Of a stretch of DNA of 22,859 nucleotides, positions 7,151 to 14,604 are shown in pieces. The stretch comes from DATKKX01 sp035542775. Its GTDB lineage: Bacteria > Planctomycetota > Phycisphaerae > UBA1845 > UTPLA1. The notes under the pieces were generated by a model. The model was not told where the DNA came from, did not search any database, and saw only the letters and a program-made list of their open reading frames with translations. The stretch is from the NCBI GenBank assembly GCA_035542775.1, contig DATKKX010000071.1:1-22859 (forward strand). The letters run 5' to 3'. How positions within the stretch are numbered: the stretch's first letter is position 1; every line of letters starts with the position of its first letter. Position numbers and translations under genes: made by a program.

Positions 7151-8302
7151 TTGGCTAACCTTCGCAGCGCCCGCGTCCTCTCTTGGGTGGTCGTCATCGC
7201 TATCGTCGGTGGGGCCGTCGGTGCCTGGGGCCTGTACATCTGGCGATCGGGCGTCGGCTGGCAGAAGCCGTCGGATCAGCAGACCTCGCCGCCCGGGCAG
7301 ACCGCTCCCGGCGAATCGGCGGCACCCGCGGCGGCGACGGACGAGAATGTCCAGCCCTCCGCCACTCCGGATGCCGCCGGAGACGCCCGACAACGCGGGC
7401 GGGCCGGCCCCTCGGCTTCCGTCTCAGTCAACACCCCCGCGGGCTCCACCGAGCGTAATGAAATCAAGCTGAAAGAGGGGGCCAAGGATGCGGGCTCCGT
7501 CAACAAGCCAGGCAGCCGAACGCCGCCGCCCGCCGCGGTCGAATCCCCGACACCCAAGCCGTCCGCTTCCCCGGATCTCGATGCCGGGCGATCGGCCCTC
7601 GCCCGGGGAGACTTTTTCGAGGCTCGCACGGCATTGTCGGCCGCCTTGAATCAGGCGCTGGCCCCGGCCGACGACGCCTTTGCACGCGGAGAGTTGATCC
7701 GCATCGCCGATGCCTTGATCTTCAGCCGGGCGACCAGGCCGGACGATCCGCTGATCGGCGTGCACGTGGTGGGCAGCGGCGAGAGCCTCAACTCCATCGC
7801 CCGGCGCAACAAGATCACCGAAGAGCTGCTCATATCGATCAACAAAATCAAAAACCCTGACATCCTGGCCGCCGGGCAGCGCTTGAAGGTCATCCATGGG
7901 CCGTTCAACGCCGTGATCGACAAGGCCGCCTACCGGATGGATGTCTACCTCGGCAACGTCCTGGTCCGCGAATTCAAGGTGGGCCTGGGCTCGCAGGACG
8001 GCACGCCGCGAGGCGTCTGGACCATCCGCAACAAGCTCAAGGATCCGGACTGGACCGATCCCAGCACCGGCCGCCACTACAGCGGCGGCGACCCCGCCAA
8101 CCCCATCGGCGACCGTTGGATCGGCCTGCACTGCGTCGAGGGCGAGTGCGCCGGCCGGAGCGGCTTCGGCATGCACGGCACCATCGACCGCGGCACCATC
8201 GGGCAGAACGCCTCCATGGGCTGCATCCGCCTCACCCCGGAGGACGTGGCCTTCGTCTACGACCTCTTCGTCGAGGAAGTCTCGCGCGTGACGGTTCGAT
8301 AG
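7151..8302 (+). CDS. Membrane-anchored LysM / L,D-transpeptidase (YkuD) protein
   Basis: Predicted 383-aa envelope enzyme that would form 3-3 (or protein-peptidoglycan) crosslinks by L,D-transpeptidation. One N-terminal membrane helix (about residues 9-30, VLSWVVVIAIVGGAVGAWGLYIW) is followed by a Pro/Ala/Ser-rich linker (about 35-140) and a short helical TPR-like unit (LDAGRSALARGDFFEARTALSAAL). A LysM peptidoglycan-binding domain (about 205-250, HVVGSGESLNSIARRNKI...) precedes a YkuD catalytic domain (about 252-383) with His342 in MHGT and nucleophile Cys358 in SMGCIRL, so the active site is complete. The start is TTG 7151, supported by AGGAG 9 nt upstream; no ATG in this frame precedes the membrane helix. 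It is a single gene with repeat-rich spacers on both sides. Confidence 0.95.
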   Translation: MANLRSARVLSWVVVIAIVGGAVGAWGLYIWRSGVGWQKPSDQQTSPPGQTAPGESAAPAAATDENVQPSATPDAAGDARQRGRAGPSASVSVNTPAGSTERNEIKLKEGAKDAGSVNKPGSRTPPPAAVESPTPKPSASPDLDAGRSALARGDFFEARTALSAALNQALAPADDAFARGELIRIADALIFSRATRPDDPLIGVHVVGSGESLNSIARRNKITEELLISINKIKNPDILAAGQRLKVIHGPFNAVIDKAAYRMDVYLGNVLVREFKVGLGSQDGTPRGVWTIRNKLKDPDWTDPSTGRHYSGGDPANPIGDRWIGLHCVEGECAGRSGFGMHGTIDRGTIGQNASMGCIRLTPEDVAFVYDLFVEEVSRVTVR

Positions 8303-8313
8303 AGGAGAAAAAA

Positions 8314-8359
8314 GGGGTCGCTACTGATTGGCGGAGAGACAGCGCGTCATTATGACCCC
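8314..8359. repeat. Inverted repeat GGGGTC ... GACCCC
   Basis: Arms GGGGTC (8314-8319) and GACCCC (8354-8359) span 46 bp, with an inner GCT/AGC pair, immediately after the transpeptidase stop and preceded by an A-run. It may act as a transcript 3'-end structure or be a miniature mobile repeat. No T-tract follows. Confidence 0.4.
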
Positions 8360-8435
8360 GGGATGCTCCGAAGCTCCGGATTTCGCCCCGGAACCACGAT
8401 TTCGCGTCTCGACTCCCGATTCTTGGTTTTTCCAC

Positions 8436-8464
8436 TTGCCTATCGCTGAAAATTAGGGTATAGT
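8436..8464 (+). promoter_or_regulatory. Putative sigma70-type promoter
   Basis: TTGCCT (8436-8441), a 17-bp spacer, then TATAGT (8459-8464). The expected transcript would start near 8471 and open with a hairpin AGCGGCC-TG-GGCCGCT at 8474-8489. No clear gene lies downstream before the convergent gene ends at 9048, so the product could be a non-coding or antisense RNA. Confidence 0.5.
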
Positions 8465-8641
8465 TAGGAATAGAGCGGCCTGGGCCGCTGCGATTATGAA
8501 ATGTCAACGCGGAATGGCTCCAGCGCGCGCCTGCCGCCTCGCTCACATGAAGGTGGAGAAGCCGATGCTGACAACCGTCTTCCAAGTGGAGTGCCTTCCC
8601 GCCGCGCCGCCTCGTCGCCTGATCCTCAGCAGCCGGGAGTG

Positions 8642-8681
8642 GCGTGGGATTGCGTGGAGTTGCGTGGAATTGCGGTTGTTT
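8642..8681. repeat. 10-bp tandem repeat (GCGTGGRNTT)
   Basis: Three near-identical 10-bp units, GCGTGGGATT, GCGTGGAGTT and GCGTGGAATT, fill 8642-8671 and are followed by a partial GCGGTTGTTT. This puts TTGCG at 8650, 8660 and 8670, exactly one helical turn apart. Confidence 0.85.
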
Positions 8682-8722
8682 TTCTTGCGTGCGCGAGCGC
8701 AGCAATCGCCCGGCCGTCCCGA

Positions 8723-8741
8723 CACTCAGCACTCAGCACTC
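8723..8741. repeat. 7-bp tandem repeat CACTCAG
   Basis: CACTCAG occurs twice in tandem plus a partial third copy, located between the two 10-bp repeat clusters. Confidence 0.75.
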
Positions 8742-8815
8742 TCTTCCCCTTCGTGGTGCCCCCGACCTCCCCCCTCTCACCGCCGCCCGCTCGCGTGGCC
8801 CCAAACCGCTCAGAA

Positions 8816-8845
8816 GTTGCGCCTGGTTGCGTCTGGTTGCATTTT
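8816..8845. repeat. 10-bp tandem repeat (GTTGCGYCTG)
   Basis: GTTGCGCCTG, GTTGCGTCTG and a partial GTTGCATTTT give TTGCG/TTGCA at 8817, 8827 and 8837. A palindromic TTGCGCAA follows at 8861-8868. The TTGCG core and the 10-bp pitch are shared with the cluster at 8642-8681. Confidence 0.75.
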
Positions 8846-9047
8846 TTTGGAAACCCGGAGTTGCGCAACCGGCTTGAACGACCTGTCAAGCCAGGCTCCG
8901 ACTCTGAAGGAGGCCTCCCGCCATTGGGATCGCAAGGAGCCCCGCGCCCTGTAGTTCGACGTGTTCAGCCTGGTGGTGAAGGAAACCAACGTGCCCGCGA
9001 AATGGGCCGCCGGGAGAAAGCACAAGCGAAAACCGCGTCGCGACCGG

Positions 9048-11879
9048 TCACTCGATCCGTTCGAGTATCAACGCGACGTTCATCAGGTGCCGCTGGCCGG
9101 GCCGCGGCTTGTTACTGGGCGGCGCAAGCTGGGGCCCGTTTCCGTAGAAACTCCCAAACGCCGCGTATTGCAGTGAAATCTCGTATGTGCTGGGCAGGAA
9201 GTCTATCGCATCTCCTGCCGGGGGGACGAAGTCAGGATTGGCCTTCAGTCCGATCCGAAGATAATCGGCGATCTCCAGGGTCATCGAGCCACGGTCCCGA
9301 GCGTAGGGCGTACGCTCCACCGGCAGCACCGCAGGGCCCAGGGCCTGCTCGTACTCCCTTGGTGGGGGCTCGTCATGTCCGGATGGTTTGCCCAGTGTCC
9401 AGCCCCAGCCGCCCGTTCCCAGCAAGCTCTCGGGCGGAGGGACCAGGTTAACGCGGTATGCCTCCGGCGCCCGAACCGGCTCGCCGGGCTCCTTGGATTC
9501 TCCAATCTCGCCCTTCCCCAGCCACCGGGTATTCCACAATACGACGTACGCGTTGCTCTGTTCACCCGATTCGATCTGCAGCGTCGGCAGGACGACTGTC
9601 AGATGACGCGGCGCCCTCCACCTGCAAGGCTGCACGGCGGCGGAATCAGCTCCACTCTTGCCGTCTCGGGCGTCGGTCCCAATCAGCTCCGAGTCGAGGA
9701 TCTCCAGGATCACTATCGCGCCATAACGTCCGTCGACCAGAAAGGCCCGACGTTGATCAATGCGATTGAGTCGAGTGAAGCGGTCCTCGGCCTCCCCGCC
9801 GGCCGCCAGGCGCTGACGGTCCTGCGGCGTCATGTGCCCGAACTCACACAGCCATCGCATTGCCGACTGCGAATCCGCTGGCCCGAGCGACAGCGCGAGC
9901 GAATAGAACCCGTCGAATCGAATGCCCGTCTTTGCGGCCGCGGTCATCTGCCAGTGCTCCGCGGGAGGGAGCTTGGCCGCCATGCGCTCCAGGTGCCGCA
10001 GCACCGCCGGGCAGTCGCCGGCGTGCTTCTTGCACAACAGACGCCCCATCAGGGCTGCCATGCCATAACTTCGTCCCGCCGCCTCTTGCTCGAAGAGTGC
10101 CGCCAGCACGGCACTGCGGTCGCTCTGTCCCTCCGTGCCGACGTCCAGGGCCCGCTCAGCCTCCTCCGGGTAACCCGCCAGCAGCAGGGCGCCCAATGCC
10201 GCGATCCGCGTCTGCCGGCTGCCACGCGCCGCGGCACAACACACCCCCTCCACGAATGGATCATAACTCTCGTCGGACAGCAGCACGGGGAAACCCCCAT
10301 CGAGCGGTCGTACGCCCTCATCCTTGCCCGGCTGCGACGTCGCGGCGGGACGTCGGCAGGATCGGTTGGCTTGCCGAATCAACAACTGGAATGCCGCCTC
10401 GCGCAGAGATTTGTTCGCCTTGGGGCCGGTCGCTTCCTTGACCAGATCAGCGAATGGGCGAGAGTAGATCACGTCGCCCAGATCCAAGGCACCGAGTATG
10501 GTCAGAAGGCCTGCCTTCTCCTCGGCGGTCTTCATCGTCCGCCATTTCGCCAGGAGCGGATGCACCGGCGAGGATATGCGAATGCCCGATCTGCCGGCCC
10601 GGGCGGCGATCTCGCCCGCCGTCTCCGGCCGCACGTTCTTCATCAGTATGGTCAGGAGCCTCTCGGTCCGCTCCTGGTCCTCGCCGGACTCCACCCGTGC
10701 AAGGACCAGCGTCTGGGCCTTTTCCGAAAGCTCCTGTACGAGAGACCAGTCAACGTCGGAGTCCCACTCGAACAGCAGATCCAGGGCTGTCTCGCATGCC
10801 GCGGCATCGTCGGATCGCAGCGCGCCGCACAGTACTTGCGTTGCTGTCGTCAGGCTCGGTCGGCCTTCCTCCTCCAACCTGGCCTTGGTGAGCTCAACCC
10901 AGCGGCGCAAGGCGGCCGGCTTCTGCTCGCCGATATGTCGGAGCGTCGCCGCCGGCAGGCGATCGTACGAAGCAAGGTAGTCCCAGGCCGCATCCTGGAC
11001 TCCTGGGTCCCTCCGCGCTCCCGCCTTGACGACCGCGGCATCGACTTTCGCGTGCCATGCGCCAGGCACCTCGGCTCCCATTTTCTGGCGGAGCCGTTCC
11101 AGTCGCAGGATGGCCAGGGCCGCCATGGCGCTCGATGGCGAGTCGAGCTTCTCGAGGTTGACAGCCACGGCGGGAGCCGAGGGCTCGAGGCGGGCCGCGT
11201 CGGGCAGAGGCGCCTGGGCCTGCTTCAGGAACTCCAGGTCCACTTCCTCCTCGTCGCCGCCGGCCCATTGGAATTCCACAGTCTGGGCGTTCTTGGGCAC
11301 TTCCAGGATGATCGCCATCCATCCGCTGGCGGGCAGCGTCTTCGTCGTTGGCGTGGCATGTTGCTGCTTGGACTTGTCCTTGTCGTCGCGCCGCGGCGGG
11401 GCGCTGTTGCGGGCCAGGATCTGGTGGACGGCCGCGTCCGCGGCCTTCAGCTCGATCCGTTCATAGACCGGCTCGGGACTGGGCGGTTCCATTCGCGGCC
11501 GGCCGCCGCGCACCTGGAGGAGCCGCAGGCCGTAGAAGCCTTTTGCATCGCGTCCGCGGATCATGGCCTTGCTGAAGGTCTGTGGTGCGGCATCGCGGTC
11601 ATATCGAATCGGCAGCGTGAGGAAGACGTTGCCCGGCAGCGCCGCGACGCTCGTGCCATCGTCGGCGATGTGGTCGCTGACCAGCGGTGATTCCAGCGCC
11701 GCCGTGAGGTCCAGCCTGAGCGGAGATTGCGAGCGCTGTGAAGGCTGATCGGTTCGAGGGCCGCTGGTGGCGTGCCTCTTGGGGGAGTCTTGCGGTTGGG
11801 CCGATGACTGGAGCGGCGTTGCGGCCATGGCCGCAAGCATGCCCGCCAGCATCATTTGTCTCAGCGCGTTGCGGCTCAT
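9048..11879 (-). CDS. Large secreted protein with helical-repeat core, function unknown
   Basis: Predicted 943-aa exported protein that I cannot assign to a named family. From the ATG at 11879 it begins with a plausible signal peptide (MSRNALRQMMLAGMLAAMAATPLQSSA). A beta-rich segment follows (about 50-220), then a long Ala/Leu-rich helical region (about 245-640) with repeated motifs such as AALAILRLERLRQ, AACETALDLLFEW and RIAALGALLLAGYPEEA, which resemble HEAT-type repeats. A C-terminal part (about 690-943) contains FLVDGRYGAIVILEI, PRHLTVVLPTLQIESG, VNLVPPPESLLGTGGWGW and a final beta-strand HLMNVALILERIE. No catalytic motif was found. A scaffold role at the cell surface is a guess. An in-frame GTG at 11945 and ATG at 11933 would hide the signal peptide, so I prefer 11879; no ribosome binding site settles it. 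It is divergent from endonuclease V. Confidence 0.85.
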   Translation of the reverse strand: MSRNALRQMMLAGMLAAMAATPLQSSAQPQDSPKRHATSGPRTDQPSQRSQSPLRLDLTAALESPLVSDHIADDGTSVAALPGNVFLTLPIRYDRDAAPQTFSKAMIRGRDAKGFYGLRLLQVRGGRPRMEPPSPEPVYERIELKAADAAVHQILARNSAPPRRDDKDKSKQQHATPTTKTLPASGWMAIILEVPKNAQTVEFQWAGGDEEEVDLEFLKQAQAPLPDAARLEPSAPAVAVNLEKLDSPSSAMAALAILRLERLRQKMGAEVPGAWHAKVDAAVVKAGARRDPGVQDAAWDYLASYDRLPAATLRHIGEQKPAALRRWVELTKARLEEEGRPSLTTATQVLCGALRSDDAAACETALDLLFEWDSDVDWSLVQELSEKAQTLVLARVESGEDQERTERLLTILMKNVRPETAGEIAARAGRSGIRISSPVHPLLAKWRTMKTAEEKAGLLTILGALDLGDVIYSRPFADLVKEATGPKANKSLREAAFQLLIRQANRSCRRPAATSQPGKDEGVRPLDGGFPVLLSDESYDPFVEGVCCAAARGSRQTRIAALGALLLAGYPEEAERALDVGTEGQSDRSAVLAALFEQEAAGRSYGMAALMGRLLCKKHAGDCPAVLRHLERMAAKLPPAEHWQMTAAAKTGIRFDGFYSLALSLGPADSQSAMRWLCEFGHMTPQDRQRLAAGGEAEDRFTRLNRIDQRRAFLVDGRYGAIVILEILDSELIGTDARDGKSGADSAAVQPCRWRAPRHLTVVLPTLQIESGEQSNAYVVLWNTRWLGKGEIGESKEPGEPVRAPEAYRVNLVPPPESLLGTGGWGWTLGKPSGHDEPPPREYEQALGPAVLPVERTPYARDRGSMTLEIADYLRIGLKANPDFVPPAGDAIDFLPSTYEISLQYAAFGSFYGNGPQLAPPSNKPRPGQRHLMNVALILERIE

Positions 11880-11993
11880 TGCAGGAAGCGGCCTGATATC
11901 CCCGGCCGGCCAACGCGAGTCGGCGAATGCCATTCTACCGCTCACGGCTCGCCGTTACAACGCCGCCGAACGCCCGTACAATCCGGCATCGCC

Positions 11994-12671
11994 ATGAAAG
12001 TTCCGCCCCCGCGACATCGCTGGGATCTGAGTCCGAGGCAGGCTATTCGCTTGCAGAAGCGGCTGGCGGGCGAGGTGCTGCACGTGCCTCTGGCGGCCCC
12101 GCCGCGCTACGTGGCCGGCGGCGACGCGGCGTTCGCGCCGGGCGGCGGCGAGATCATCGCGGCCTGGGTTGTCTGGGACTCCCGGACGCAGTCGCTCGTG
12201 GAATCCGTCCTTGTCCGGCGGGCGGTGCGATTTCCGTACGTGCCCGGCCTGCTCAGCTTTCGCGAAGCCCCGGCCCTGATCGCCGCCGCCCGCAAGCTGC
12301 GGATCGAGCCGGACGTGTTCATGCTCGACGGCCACGGGCTGGCCCACCCGCGGCGGTTCGGCATCGCCTGCCATGTCGGCCTGTCGCTCGATCGTCCCAG
12401 CCTGGGCTGCGCCAAGAGCCGGCTCTGCGGAGAGCACGGCACGCCCGGCCTGCGCCGGGGCTCGACCAAGGTCCTGTTGGACGAGGGCGAGGAAATCGGC
12501 CGCGTTCTGCGGACGCGGTCCGGCGTTAAGCCGGTTTATGTCAGCGTCGGGCACAAGATCACGCTGGATGATGCGGTAGCCGTGGCACTTCAATGCTGTA
12601 CGACGTACCGCTTGCCGGAACCGGCGCGGTTGGCCCATCAGCTTGTGACGCGGCATCGTCAGGAGGCATAG
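11994..12671 (+). CDS. nfi: Endonuclease V (deoxyinosine 3' endonuclease)
   Basis: Predicted 225-aa cytoplasmic DNA-repair enzyme that nicks one bond 3' of deoxyinosine and related lesions, using Mg2+. Its length matches E. coli Nfi (about 223 aa). All catalytic positions are present: Asp44 in VAGGDAAF, Glu91 in SFREAP, Asp112 in FMLDGHG and Lys141 in GCAKSRLCG. The E-D and D-K spacings equal those of E. coli Nfi (E89, D110, K139). The strand-separating wedge region YVPGLLSFRE and the conserved VYVSVGHKI segment are also visible. I chose ATG 11994 because homology starts just after it; the frame stays open upstream to 11856 but overlaps the divergent gene. It converges on larE with a 17-bp gap and no visible terminator. 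Confidence 0.96.
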   Translation: MKVPPPRHRWDLSPRQAIRLQKRLAGEVLHVPLAAPPRYVAGGDAAFAPGGGEIIAAWVVWDSRTQSLVESVLVRRAVRFPYVPGLLSFREAPALIAAARKLRIEPDVFMLDGHGLAHPRRFGIACHVGLSLDRPSLGCAKSRLCGEHGTPGLRRGSTKVLLDEGEEIGRVLRTRSGVKPVYVSVGHKITLDDAVAVALQCCTTYRLPEPARLAHQLVTRHRQEA

Positions 12672-12688
12672 GGAGTCGGCAGCCCGGC

Positions 12689-13567
12689 CTACTTCGCGTT
12701 CCCGATCGAGATGGCCTCGTTCATACTCCCGCTCCGAAAGCCGCGGAGATCGATGGCGACATACTGGAAGCCGATCTCGCGGAAGGCGGCGTCAATCTTG
12801 GCCCGATTGGCCGGCTGGGTCAGCAGCTCGATCCATTCCGGCGGCACTTCGATCCGGGCGAGCTTGTCGTGGTAACGCACGCGGCAGGCGAGAGGCACGT
12901 TCTGCCGGGACAAGCCCGCCAGGAACTTCCGCAGGAACGTCTCCGCCCGGTCGATCATGTTCAGTTTCTCCGGCGTGATCGCCTCGCCATAGGGCACACG
13001 GCTGGCGAGGCACGGGCTGGCTGGCTTCTCCGACGTCGGCAAGCCCATCGCCGCGGACAGGGCACGGATGTCGGCCTTGGTCAAGCCCGCCTCCGCGCAC
13101 GGCTCGCGGACCGATTGCTCCTTTGCCGCCGTCAATCCGGGCCGATAGTCGCCGAGATCATCCGCATTGGTGCCGCTGACGATCGCGCCCAGCCCGTATT
13201 CGGCCAGCAGCGGCCGCATCCGCCGATACAACGCCGTCTTGCAGTAGTAGCATCGGTTGGCGGGATTGGCGAGGTAATTGGCGTCCTCGAACTCGCCGGG
13301 ATCGACCAGCATGTGTTCCACGCCCAGCGACTTGGCCAGCGACCGGGCCTCTTCCAGATCTGCTGCGGGTACACTGGGGCTCACGCCGGTCACGGCCAGG
13401 ACGTTTGACGCTCCCAGCGTGTCCGTCGCGACTTTGAGGATGAACGCCGAGTCCACACCTCCGCTGAAGGCCACGGCTACGCGGCCCATCGAGCGCAGGT
13501 TCTCATGCAGACGATCCAATTTTCGTTGAAGCTGTGCATCCACAGGGTGCCATCCGATCTTGATCAT
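12689..13567 (-). CDS. larE: LarE-type ATP-dependent sacrificial sulfur transferase
   Basis: Predicted 292-aa cytoplasmic enzyme. Characterised LarE adenylates the carboxylate of pyridinium-3,5-biscarboxylate mononucleotide and donates sulfur from its own cysteine during synthesis of the nickel-pincer cofactor of lactate racemase; some homologues use an Fe-S cluster instead. Visible here are the PP-loop SGGVDS (35-40), NRCYYCK (Cys106, Cys109), the GTNADDLGDYRPGL segment, and SPCLASRVPYG with Cys186, the position of the sacrificial Cys (Cys176 in Lactobacillus plantarum). No larB, larC or larA is in the window, so its role in nickel cofactor synthesis here is inferred. I used ATG 13567. A TTG at 13594 overlaps the stop of the upstream lipoprotein gene (TTGA), so coupled translation from there is possible. 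Neither start has a good ribosome binding site. Confidence 0.93.
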   Translation of the reverse strand: MIKIGWHPVDAQLQRKLDRLHENLRSMGRVAVAFSGGVDSAFILKVATDTLGASNVLAVTGVSPSVPAADLEEARSLAKSLGVEHMLVDPGEFEDANYLANPANRCYYCKTALYRRMRPLLAEYGLGAIVSGTNADDLGDYRPGLTAAKEQSVREPCAEAGLTKADIRALSAAMGLPTSEKPASPCLASRVPYGEAITPEKLNMIDRAETFLRKFLAGLSRQNVPLACRVRYHDKLARIEVPPEWIELLTQPANRAKIDAAFREIGFQYVAIDLRGFRSGSMNEAISIGNAK

Positions 13568-13590
13568 GTCGCCGAGCTTGGGGCGCCGCG

Positions 13591-14463
13591 TCAACTCGAA
13601 GGAGCCGTCGACGGGAGCTTCGGCTTGAATGCTTCCTGCCAGATCGGCTCACTGGGAAATACGAATCTGAAGGTCATCGCCCATGATCTCCCCCCGATTT
13701 CCACGGCTCCCCTCTCCCGCATCGTTTCCATAACGCCGCGGAGTCTGGCAAGATCGCGCCCGGGCAGAAAGATCGAGTAGGAATCCCCGCGTTTCTTCGT
13801 CTGCGGTGAATCGAGCCCAGGCCAGCCGTGCGGCCATTGGACAATCCCCGCGGGCGTGCCGTCGTATGGCCATATCATTACTTCCAGGTGCTTCGGCGTC
13901 CACGGCTTCCAGCCTTCGAAACGCAGGTGCGTGAGGTACTCGTACAGGTCACTGAGGCTCTTGGGGAGCCGATCGGCCTTCTCACCGTTCTGGGAAGTGG
14001 CCGTGGGGGCCGGCAGGGCTGTCTCCGGGAGCATCAGGCCATACGCCGCGGTGGCGAGTGTCGTCCCGTCGATATCGAGGTAGAACCTGGTCTCCGGCTG
14101 GCCCGTAATACTGGGCGCGAGGTCATAGAATCTCTTCAGTTGGGAGTAGTCGCCGAAGGAAGTTATCTTCTGCTTTATGGCCCCCAGCTCTGTGCGGTTG
14201 AGCACTTTGTGGAAGTAGATCGGCGGCTCCCCGTGTTCGCGATACAGGCAGATGACCTGCCCGTCTTCGTAGATGGTAATCACGGGCGTTTCTGCATCGG
14301 GCAGCAGGAGCCCGGGATCGGTCTGAAGGAGGACGGCCACGGGCTTCGGGCCTGCAAACGGGTCCGACGTTTTCGACCGATCCTGAGGAGGCCGGGGCGC
14401 CCCGCAACCGCTGAGCAGCGCGGCGCACAGCACAATACCGCTGATCCGAGGAATCCTGTTCAT
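13591..14463 (-). CDS. Predicted lipoprotein, function unknown
   Basis: Predicted 290-aa lipoprotein. The N-terminus MNRIPRISGIVLCAALLSGCGAP ends in a lipobox LLSGC, so Cys20 would be lipidated after signal peptidase II cleavage. The mature protein is mixed alpha/beta with segments such as PVITIYEDGQVICLYRE, YFHKVLNRTELGAIKQKI and EVMIWPYDGTPAGIVQWPHGWP, and no recognised domain. The 'EDGQVI...' and 'L...EL..I' pattern recalls small domains seen in planctomycete proteins of unknown function. ATG 14463 fits the lipobox; an in-frame GTG four codons upstream is less likely. It lies 141 bp after accA on the same strand and runs directly into larE, overlapping its possible TTG start, so the two are probably co-transcribed. 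No functional link to LarE is known to me. Confidence 0.85.
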   Translation of the reverse strand: MNRIPRISGIVLCAALLSGCGAPRPPQDRSKTSDPFAGPKPVAVLLQTDPGLLLPDAETPVITIYEDGQVICLYREHGEPPIYFHKVLNRTELGAIKQKITSFGDYSQLKRFYDLAPSITGQPETRFYLDIDGTTLATAAYGLMLPETALPAPTATSQNGEKADRLPKSLSDLYEYLTHLRFEGWKPWTPKHLEVMIWPYDGTPAGIVQWPHGWPGLDSPQTKKRGDSYSIFLPGRDLARLRGVMETMRERGAVEIGGRSWAMTFRFVFPSEPIWQEAFKPKLPSTAPSS

Positions 14464-14604
14464 TATGCAGCCCACGGGCAGATTCTAGCTACAGCGCGGC
14501 AGAATTCCATGAGTGGACCACAGGACTGAGTACCACGGCAGAGGCGAAGATCGCGGCGGTAGACTGAGGCGACGACCAGTGATGACTGACTTGACTTGGG
14601 CCGC

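Larger units (their letters stand above)
8303..9047. other. Micro-repeat-rich intergenic region, no convincing gene
   Basis: This 745-bp spacer lies between convergent genes. It carries a long-range inverted repeat after the transpeptidase, a sigma70-like promoter reading rightwards, and several short tandem repeats. Plus frames from 8496 or 8501 show no domain and are built largely from the repeats. A stretch at 8961-9040 (reading VFSLVVKETNVPAKWAAGRKH) looks more protein-like, and its frame is preceded by an in-frame TAG at 8952-8954. It might be a gene remnant but I do not recognise it. Confidence 0.55.

Noticed and set aside
8496..9451. Overlapping plus-strand frames (8496-8954 and 8501-9451) after the orphan promoter
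   Set aside because: The proteins are low-complexity translations of the tandem repeats, lack a ribosome binding site, and the second runs into the convergent gene. They are treated as non-coding.
9375..11690. 771-codon open frame on the plus strand
   Set aside because: Antisense to the large secreted protein. Its composition (Arg/Gly/Leu/Gln-rich) and lack of any domain mark it as a shadow; the minus frame has a signal peptide and regular helical repeats.
12593..13408. 271-codon plus-strand frame
   Set aside because: Antisense to larE, which has clear PP-loop and cysteine motifs.
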